Positions 56,021-64,000 of a stretch of 64,000 nucleotides of DNA are shown piece after piece. Source of the DNA: Bos javanicus (taxonomy: Eukaryota > Chordata > Mammalia > Artiodactyla > Bovidae); assembly GCF_032452875.1 (NCBI RefSeq), contig NC_083869.1, positions 78,176,501 to 78,240,500 on the forward strand. Direction: 5' to 3'. Position 1 is the stretch's first letter. Each line of letters opens with the position of its first letter. The notes below the pieces were generated by a model. It made no database searches. It had not been told where the DNA came from and saw only the letters and a program-made list of their open reading frames with translations. The position numbers were made by a program, and so were the translations under genes.

Positions 56021-57149
56021 CAACATTCAGAGTCCATATGAAGACTAATAACATTTCTACTGCAAAACATTTTTTTAAGTGTCATGAATACTCACAAAAA
56101 AAGTACACTATGATTTTGATACATTTATCAGGCTCCAAACAGGAAAAGAGACATTACACAAGAAATGTAAAAAACAAAGGGGATTTAATATAGGTAGTAT
56201 TTTCACCTGAGTGAATTAAATGCTAGAAGCCAAACAGGAAACAACAAAACTAGATTGGAGGGAGATAACCCCTGTATGGAAGCTAGAACCAAAATGGATA
56301 TCTGACAATGAAATTAGCACCAAAGAGGAGATTTTTATATATAATATATATGTATTAATTATAAATATACACATGATCAGATGTATTATCTGTGGATAAA
56401 ATAAGCAAGTGGATGTATGGGCTGGCTTCTTGCACTTGCACAGATCCAGAGGATGTATGGATTGGCTCCTGGTCCTGGCCTTCTTTTCCCCATGAGAGAA
56501 ACTATTTCTCAATGGGGAGTTCCCTCTTGTCACTGAGCAACGTCAGCCTGACAGATGGGATGATGCAAGCAATAATGCAGCTGTCTTCCTTCTTGTTGTT
56601 CAGTTAATCTCAGATTGTTGTACTGCATTGCTGAAGTTTCTTCAGTGGACTCTCCTAGAGCTATTTCTGTTTGTGGATGCCTGAATAATGTGGATTTTTG
56701 TGAGGGGATGAAGGTCTGGATCTCCTACCCACCATCTTGATGATGTCACCTCTGTTTGGTAGATAAATGAGATAATTATTGTCAATATGTAAAAAAACAT
56801 CTGACAAGTGGAATGTTCTCAGGAAGATTAGCCGCTATTAATATTCCTATTGTTAATGCTTTATCTTTCGATTCAGCAAAACCTCCAAGGATTATCTTAA
56901 TGGATCTCCCCAACTCCTTTTAGAACCTATGGCCTTTCTACCTCTGTGTAAGTTGCTACTTTTCTTCTCTCAAACCTGGACTGTCTACACAAAGTTATAG
57001 AAAGGTAAGCCAAAATATGCCAATCTTTCAACCTTAGAAAACTAAGAACCAGAGTATTCTTCCATCTACATTAAGTCCAAAGTACTAACATAGTTATAAA
57101 TATATGGGCTAATATAAACAGCAATTACTTTTTGAGAGCAAGAACCATG
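56021..57149. other. Unassigned sequence
   Basis: 56330-56370 is AT-rich. The segment at 56390-56760 looks repeat-like (ggatgtatgg word twice; ccaccatcttgatgatgtca) but I cannot name it. Confidence 0.35.
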
Positions 57150-57241
57150 GTAACAGCTAAATACAATATTTATTATATTATTATTATATATATATATAAT
57201 ATATATTATATATTATATAATTATACAATATGTATAATATA
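57150..57241. repeat. (AT)-rich microsatellite
   Basis: ATT and TA runs in partly palindromic order, immediately before a BovA fragment. Confidence 0.9.
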
Positions 57242-57360
57242 TGGAGAAGGAAATGGCAACCTACTCCAATATGCTTGCCTTTTCCATAAACAGAGGAGCT
57301 ACACTCCATGGGATCACAAAGACCCAAACACGACTGAGCAGCTACTACTACTACTATTAT
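57242..57360 (+). mobile_element. BovA 3' fragment with (CTA)n tail
   Basis: ggagaaggaaatggcaacct, ccatgggatcacaaagaccc, acacgactgagcagc, then (TACTAC)n. Lacks a tRNA head. Confidence 0.88.
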
Positions 57361-57876
57361 TACTATGTAAAATATAATATTACATCAAAAAATATTATCA
57401 CATTTGTTCCCACTATAATAATGAAGGTAAGTTGTAGTGAAACTTATCTATGAAGAAAAAAAAGTTGATAATATTTCCTAAAGGTAGAAAAGCATGGATA
57501 GATATATTTTTCATTTTTATAATTGAAATATATGATTTTTAAAGTGATACTTGAATGGAAAACATTGTCATAACCTGGAAAATTTATTTATGAGAAAGTT
57601 TCTCTCTCACTAATACAAAATAAAGAACTGTTAGTATATTAAGCATTAGTTTTCAAAATATGAATTGAGGAGAAAGCTTTTCAGAATAGCATCTCTCTTT
57701 CTTGAACAAATATATCTCGACTTTACTCTCTCTGAGCAAGAATCTTTGGGTCTTTTCAGCATATCTTGCTTCTTCTGAATTTTCAAATTATTGAAGCAGC
57801 CCAAATTTCCTAGTAATAAACTCTCAGCCAACTTCCTCCTGCCCATTTGACTCCCATGAAAGGAAAGTATCAGCAT
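57361..57876. other. Unassigned sequence
   Basis: No recognisable element. Confidence 0.4.
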
Positions 57877-58181
57877 CAGTTCAGTCTCTCAGTCGTGTCC
57901 GACTCTTTGCGACCCCATGAACTGCAGCTTGCCATGCCTCCCTGTCCATCACTAACTCCCAGAGTTTACCCAAACTCATGTCCATTAAGTCGGTGATGCC
58001 ATCCAACCATCTCATCCTCTGTCCCTCTGTCGTCCCCTTCTCCTCCTGCCTTCAATCCTTCCCAACATCAGGATCTTTTCAAATAAGTCAGCTCTTCGCA
58101 TCAGGTGGCCAGAATATTGGAGTTTCAGCTTCAACATCAGTACTTCCAATGAACACCTAGGACTGATTTCCTTTAGATGGA
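57877..58181 (-). mobile_element. BovB copy 13, 3' end fragment
   Basis: Antisense BovB tail of about 305 bp (gttcagtctctcagtcgtgt to ggactgatttcctttagatg). Contains a small duplication of ctctgtc words near 58018. A weak flanking repeat aaaggaaa is visible. Confidence 0.93.
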
Positions 58182-59144
58182 CTAAAGGAAAGGAAAATAT
58201 AGTGCTTTTATTTCATCATGACTTTCGCTGTTTGCATTTACAATGCTTGTCCATTTAACTTTGTATTTCCTGGTCTTTTATTTTGTTTTCTTCTTTTTTC
58301 CACTATTGTCTATACATTTGCTTATTAATGTCCTATACATGTTGCATATTCTTCTACTAGCAAACTGATTTAAATAGGTACAATGAAAATCTGCTTTCCA
58401 GAGCTCCCATTTGGGGATATTCTCCTCACATTCTTTAATCAGTTTTTCTTTGTTGGCTTATCTTTCATTCACCTGTCCTTTGGACCTATTCCATCTGGAA
58501 TCTGTCAGCCACCCAGAGTCTGCATATTTTAATAGTGTTCAATGAATCCCTCATCCATTATTCATGAACTTTCTTTTCATCTGAATTTGTTTATTATGTT
58601 TATGGTGTGCTAACACAGCTTTGTAGAATTCATGTTTGATCTCCTCCCTTAGTACTTGTCTATCAAATGTGTTGTCTGTCACTGCTCATTGTATTTATGC
58701 CAAGTAACACCCATTTAGAACATAAAAGTTATCAAGAAGCTTATTCAGTTCAAGTTTATTTTAAGTAAACTGAGGTCACTTTTGTTAATAGTTAAAGAGA
58801 AAAGTTGATCATCCAGTAGGTGTTTCATCATTAGCAACTGTATCTCTACAATTGCCTGTCTTTTCTTTAATCCTCTTTGGAGAATGGGCATATTATCTAT
58901 ATAAAGTCTTCAAGTTATTAAGAGAGGAGTTCTTCCTCAGTCTAAATCTAAACTGTATCTAATCTGACCTTGCAGATTTACAAAGTCCTATGCATTTGTC
59001 CAGTGCATAAGAATCATATATCATTGAAAACAAATATAAATGCATTTTAAAAACTTGGTGCTTCTGTGTCTTGCCTATTGGAAATAGTGTTGCATATTCA
59101 CACTTGAGCTCATTCTCAATCACTCAGTCATATACACACTACTA
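58182..59144. other. Unassigned sequence
   Basis: T-rich, no repeat family or exon recognised. Confidence 0.4.
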
Positions 59145-59495
59145 TATATAAAATAAGTAACCAATAAAGACGAGTGTATAGCACAGGGAGTTTTGCTTAA
59201 CATTTTTAATAATGTATAAGGCAAAGAACCTGAAAAAGAATATATATATGGCTTCCCAAGTGGTATAGTGGCAAAGAATCTGCCTGCCGATGCAGGAGAT
59301 GCAAGAGACTTGGATTCAATCCCTGGTCAGGAAGATCCCGTGGAATAGGAAATAGCAACTCGTTCCAGTATTTTTGCCTGGGACAAAAGAGTTGGACACA
59401 ACCAAATGCACACACACACATATAATTGAATCACTTTGCTGTACACCTGAAACTAACATAACATTATAAGTCAACTGTACTTCAATTAAGAAAAA
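59145..59495 (+). mobile_element. Artiodactyl L1 3' UTR split by a Bov-tA
   Basis: Left: gtaaccaataaagacgagtg, tatagcacagggagttttgc, gaacctgaaaaagaatatat. Right from 59422: ataattgaatcactttgctg, tacacctgaaactaacataa, ttcaattaagaaaaaaa. Confidence 0.8.
59249..59421 (+). mobile_element. Bov-tA SINE with internal deletion
   Basis: Sense head ggcttcccaagtggtatagt and body; the stretch after tttttgcctggga is missing, joining straight to caaaagagttggacaca, then a short CA run. Confidence 0.9.
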
Positions 59496-60004
59496 AATTG
59501 TTGTAAGCATGTTGCATACAAGCATTGGATTTATGGATGTGAAGGAAACACTATTTCGAAGGAACTTTCTTGGTCTCCACTAATAGCTTTTATTTTGTAC
59601 TAATTTAGTTAGTTAAAGAAAAAAAGAGTGGGATCCTGATGTATCAACTGGTCTAGAAGTTCTTAGTGGAGAAATGGGAAAAAAAAATGTGCGGTCATGC
59701 TCATTTGTCTACTGCTCAATAATCATCCAGTTCCCTGAGTATTTTACATTTTACAGTATACCTCACACCAGGACTCTGACTTAAAAATAGAGAATATCAG
59801 TGTCCATGTGCTGTTTTTCATGTGGGTGTGGGGCAGTGTGCTTAGCATTTTTGGTAGATTATCACCTCAGTATTTTATGTCAAAATAATATTTCTAAGAT
59901 GATACTTAGTGGTCTGAAACTTTCACTTAGAACTTTGAACTTTTATTCTATCAATCCTCTCATACTGAGTTGTATGGTCATAGTTCCATTTTCTATGAAT
60001 TATT
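59496..60004. other. Unassigned sequence
   Basis: No recognisable element; the 89-codon frame at 59800-60069 has no domain and overlaps a MIR remnant at its end. Confidence 0.4.
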
Positions 60005-60112
60005 TATTAATGCTCTACACTTTGCAAACTCTATACAAAGACTTATTATCTGATCTCATAACTCTGTGAGTTAACTAGGCCCATTTCACAGCTGAAGAAA
60101 TTGAGGAAGTGG
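60005..60112 (+). mobile_element. MIR SINE remnant, interrupted by Bov-tA
   Basis: tcataactctgtgagttaac, taggcccatttcacagctga, agaaattgagga. The 3' part is lost or lies beyond the SINE. Confidence 0.72.
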
Positions 60113-60335
60113 CTTTTCAGGCAGCACTAGTGGTAAAGAATCCACCTGTCTGCCAATGTGGGAGATGTAGGAGAAACAGGTTCAATCTCTGGGTCAAGAA
60201 GATCCCCTGGAGGAAGGCATGGCAACCCACTCCAGTAATCTTCCCTAGGGAATCCCATGGACAGAGGAGCCTGGCTGGCTATGGTTCATGGGCTCACAAA
60301 GAGTCAGACATGACTGAAGCAATTTAGCATGCATC
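60111..60335 (+). mobile_element. Bov-tA SINE
   Basis: Sense: ggcttttcaggcagcactag, ggaaggcatggcaacccact, agtcagacatgactgaagca. Confidence 0.93.
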
Positions 60336-62139
60336 AGCATACAGGGGATGGCATGGCCAAGAGGGCATGATTAGTCCAGACCTGTGGCATGAGCCTATGA
60401 CTCAAACTTCCAGCCTAGGGTTCCCACTTTTTCCTCTAGGACTTCTTTGCCCCTTGCCCAGTGGACTGTGCATGCCCTATTTCTCCATGAAACCTGACAC
60501 CCTTGCTCTGACACTCTATTTATTCTGGTACAAGCATATCAGCACAACCAGACACTAAGCTGGTAATTCTTTCCTCCACCCTGAACAAATCAGAAAACAA
60601 AGTAGACAGTTTAATAAGCAAGATTTCTCAATCCTATGAATGAAATGAAATCTAACACCAAGCAAGTCTTCTATCTGGTGGCTTCATTTTCCATCTCTTC
60701 TGTCTCCATTTGCTGCATTTCACCTTTCTCCTTTCCATAAGTTACAAGAGCAATGTTCCAAAGCAAAGCAAGAAAAATATATCAAAACTTGATTTGAAAG
60801 TTTTGATCAACTAAAACTGATTTTCAAGGAAATCCCTCAAGTCAAATAAAACTTTAAACTCAAAGGTCTCCCCTGGTCCCATAGGGATTCCAAATATTAT
60901 GACCCATTGAACCAGGTCAGATGAAATCACATTTGCTCAAGCACAGAAACTTACTTATTTTCTTATCATGATTCTCAATACAAGGTATGCCTATAATCCG
61001 CCCAGTGGTGGGTAAAGTGAATAATTGGTCTTATCACCATATCCCAAATCCCCTCTTCAGAGTAAATGTATCCTTCCCTTGGCTGCTGGAATATCCATTG
61101 CTGATAGCTCATAGACATACAACCTACTGTGGGAGTTCTGCCTGACCCAGGGGCAGCCAGCAGCAGATGACTGGCTGATGGAGGACTACAAAGACCTCAA
61201 CCCACGCTCCTCCTCGGAACACCTCTGTAAGACTGATCAGCTCTAGAGCTTCATGTAAGATGTTCAGAGGCTGCAGCTGCAGTCATCAGGGTTCACCTGC
61301 TCCCTGCTCACCTTCTTTCTGTGGAAGTGTATGTCCCAAGAGTTTTCCTTAATATGTTTTCTACAGGCAACACTCAGTTTCAGAGTTTGTTTCCAGGGAA
61401 ACCAAAGTAAGATACCGCCTAAAACAGTGTCAGAGTAATAAAAACAATACAGCTATGATGATTTGAATAATCATCAAAACTTTGAAAATCTTCATTAAAG
61501 TTGTTATTACTCAGCGTTACTTTCTTAGGAATTCAGTGTGTATATGGAGAGTGGGGTTGAGCAAATAGTCAGATCCATGATCACTTTCTGATTCAGTTCA
61601 GTAATGGTGAGCTAGATACCCCAGAGGAAATATTATTTTCCTCTCTTTGTTTTCACTTAAATGTCAATAGAACTCAAACATATGTAATAATTTAGTTGAG
61701 CTAATAAACACCACTGGTAAAATTGAAGACTCACGGTCATCTTATATGAAGCTGGCTACTTGATTATCTTGAGGGGTTCTTTTGGGATTATCAGCTATGA
61801 ATCACTTAGCTGATACCATCAATGTCTTCTGTAATCTTCATACTTGGATTTTGGAGTGCAAAAGCATGAATGTTTCTCATTTATAACAATGAATAGATTA
61901 TAGCTAACTATTCACTTTATTTATTTCATCATGGGAGATATATTTTTTCTGAGAAAATATGAGTACTTTTTCCCTTAACTTTTACTGAGTAAACTGAGAG
62001 GCTACTTTGCTTTGAGATGACAAACTAGACACATGTCTGAGAAAAGAACTGGTGCCTATTTAGCATGTACTCTCCATGTCCCAAAATATAGGGTGATGAA
62101 GAGTACCACCTGGACTGAAAGCCATGCTCACTCATTTCC
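60336..62139. other. Unassigned sequence, mostly unique
   Basis: No repeat family or exon recognised. 60960-61430 is somewhat GC-richer and looks like an old degraded repeat or unique DNA (ending gtttccagggaaaccaaagt). Confidence 0.35.
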
Positions 62140-62330
62140 TGATTTCAGGGGACTTCCAGATAACCATATGTCTGCATCACCCCCAGGCATACATCTTCAT
62201 TCAGCACTTCTGGCCCCTGCTCTGGTAATATCTAATCCACCATTTACTACTCTTTTCTTCCAGTCCTCTGCACATGCTGTTCTGGATACTTAGGAAGCCT
62301 GCCTCCTGATTTCTTTGTAGGATGACCTCT
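62140..62330 (+). mobile_element. Possible L2 remnant
   Basis: cagtcctctgcacatgctgt and tctggatacttaggaagcct resemble the L2 3' end, but the match is weak. Confidence 0.4.
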
Positions 62331-63029
62331 CTATTTATTAAAGTATGCAATATAATTTATAATTACAAATATCATTGAACCTGTCATGTAATAAACCTAG
62401 TGACTATTACAAAAGGACTCAGCTTCCTTTGATTTGTATGACAAAAAGGCAACTTTCTATTTAAAAAATAAAAATTAAATAACATCTTATGATTTACGTA
62501 AATAGAAGAAAGGACCTCTTTCACTAGTCTAAGGTCTCATAGATAGTGATAACTGATAACTGGGTGTCTGTCCATTTGCCTGGCTACCTTCAAAACATAG
62601 TGAGTAGGTACCACCTTTACCAGGAAGATTCCCCAGCATAAATTTCATGTTCCTCTGGGTTCCTATTTTTAGCTGCTCATACTATCTCACAGCATATCAC
62701 AACATACTGAAAGCATTGTTTTCCAGAAATATTGACAGTGAAAAATCAAGGTTGTGGCCATGAAATATTCATTTTTATGTCACATGAATGGAGCTAACCT
62801 CCAGGCTTACAGTAGATGCTTAATAAATATCAATCGAATTGAACTGAGTTGATCTGGGAAGTTTTATACCATATATGCTGTGAAATTTAAATTGTGGAGA
62901 TTTGGCTAAAAACTTCCTGGAAAATGTTACCAAAGTCTTTGTAAATTTTCTTCCTTATAGGTGACATCAGAACTCTGCTCAATATAATGTACCAACCTAA
63001 ATGGAAAAATAATTTGATAAAGAATAGAT
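62331..63029. other. Unassigned sequence
   Basis: tacagtagatgcttaataaa at 62810 resembles an L2/MIR end. Otherwise nothing recognised. Confidence 0.4.
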
Positions 63030-63118
63030 ACATGTGTTTGTACAACTGAATCACTTTGCCATACATCTGAAATGATTACAATATTATTAATCAAATATAC
63101 TCCAATATAGAATGAAAA
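63030..63118 (+). mobile_element. Old L1 3' tail
   Basis: gtacaactgaatcactttgc, catacatctgaaatgattac, aatatactccaatatagaat; followed directly by a CHR SINE. Confidence 0.7.
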
Positions 63119-63375
63119 GTCAAGGACTTCTCTGGTGGTCTAGTGGTTAATAATCCACTTTACACTGCAGGAGACTAAGGTTCAGTCCCTGGTTAGGGAA
63201 CTAAGATCCCATATGCCACAGAAAAACTAAGCCCATACAGCACAGCTAAAGAGTCCATATGCTGCAACTAAAGATCCCAAGGATGCAACGAAGATCCTGC
63301 CTGCTGCAACTAAGACCTGATGAGCCAAATGAATATATAAATAGATAAATGTTAAAAAATAAAAATTAAAAAATA
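63119..63375 (+). mobile_element. CHR-type SINE, full length
   Basis: Sense: ggacttctctggtggtctag, gttcagtccctggttaggga, actaagatcccatatgccac, then the longer CHR body (gctgcaactaaagatcccaa; ctgctgcaactaagacctga) and an A-rich tail. Confidence 0.9.
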
Positions 63376-63499
63376 AACAAAATTGACATCAGAGTACTGT
63401 TCAGCCTTTTTGGTCACTACCATCATCAAAGAAAAGTAGGGCAATGATTCATAGCAGTCTAGTGATTACATTAAAAAGTTAGACTGATAAGGAAGGACA

Positions 63500-64000
63500 T
63501 TGTATCCCTGGGGAACAATCAATTATATCTTCAAACATCCTGCTTTTATTAGTAACAGCCAAACTCTAACAGTCTCCACAGGCCCCTTTTACTTCCATGA
63601 TCAAGTCTTTCTACCAGTGTTGTCTGTTCCACGTTCTCACCTGCTTTTCCAACCTATTGATCCCTCATTTGCAGCCTCCTAGCTGTCATGGTCTTGCACA
63701 TCTGCTTCTTTACTCATGCTTTTCCTATTGCTTGGAATGTCCTCTTTATTTGAGGATCAAACTCTTCCTCTAAGAACCAAATCAAATTCTCCTTCCATTG
63801 GGAGAGCAGATAAATGACATTCTATACACGTATTATAATTCTGCTTTTCATGTTGACTCTTTTCATTAGTAATAACGCTTCTGGTATGTGTATCTTCTTG
63901 TCTCTGTATGTTTGTCTATCTTACTTCCCACTGGAGGGCAAGAGCAATTCTGGCTCTGCTGCATCCCTTACAGCATAGTGCCTTGGAGTCTAGTGTGTAT
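63500..64000 (+). mobile_element. L2 LINE remnant, 3' end, running off the window
   Basis: cttgcacatctgcttcttta, cctattgcttggaatgtcct, cactggagggcaagagcaat, ttacagcatagtgccttgga in exact L2 3' order. Confidence 0.8.

Noticed and set aside
1..64000. Intron of a plus-strand gene, judged from the minus-strand bias of young LINEs
   Set aside because: Older L1 copies are mostly on the plus strand, and no exon is visible, so the bias does not support a transcription direction.
1..64000. CRISPR arrays, phage, operons or other prokaryotic systems
   Set aside because: The repeats are dispersed SINEs and LINEs with target duplications. There are no regularly spaced repeats or bacterial gene structure.

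Overview
This window is ruminant nuclear DNA (cattle, sheep, goat or a close relative). The evidence is BovB (RTE-type LINE), Bov-tA and Bov-A2 SINEs, CHR-type tRNA-derived SINEs and young artiodactyl L1 3' ends, together with old mammal-wide MIR, L2, L1/HAL1 and Tigger remnants. The species cannot be fixed from these repeats alone. I found no host protein-coding exon, structural RNA gene, CRISPR array, bacterial-type operon or plausible promoter. Every long open frame I could explain is a decayed LINE coding region or a frame through a SINE.

Layout. 0.4-6 kb: Bov-tA copies, a BovB copy (857-2647) whose 5' end runs into a SINE inverted repeat, a MIR, a second BovB. 7-9.3 kb: a retroviral LTR-like repeat split by a BovB with target duplication. 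11-13.5 kb: a BovB split by a young L1 that carries a 5' inversion. 15.3-16.9 kb: a second young L1 with a target duplication. 18.3-20.7 kb: the longest BovB (endonuclease end, reverse transcriptase and 3' tail), itself interrupted by a poly(A) tract. 20.7-28 kb: the least repeat-dense part, with old L1 3' ends, a MIR and AT-rich microsatellites. 28-31 kb: SINE clusters including Bov-A2 inside Bov-tA. 32.5-33 kb: L2. 33.1-34.4 kb: a BovB followed by a 55-bp inverted repeat. 34.4-39.3 kb: two ancient L1 copies plus two more LTR pieces. 39.6-45.6 kb: three BovB copies, L2 and two short young L1 tails. 45.7-50.7 kb: ancient L1/HAL1 and a Tigger remnant. 51-54 kb: a CHR SINE split by a Bov-tA plus an old BovB. 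54.7-56 kb: Bov-A2 and a young L1. 57-64 kb: sparse SINEs, a BovB tail, L1 3' ends, MIR, CHR and L2.

By my boundaries BovB makes up about 13.4 kb (roughly a fifth) of the window, in 13 separate pieces. The elements depend on each other: the 3' part of Bov-tA/Bov-A2 resembles the BovB 3' end, in keeping with the known view that BovB machinery moves these SINEs. Many nesting events are datable relative to each other through target-site duplications visible in the sequence. No autonomous element survives: all BovB copies are 5' truncated and all carry stops or frameshifts.

The most interesting signal is at BovB 5' junctions. Two independent copies (5' ends near 2647 and 34240) are each joined directly to an inverted copy of the DNA that lies just beyond, giving hairpin-capable structures with arms of about 88 and 55 bp.
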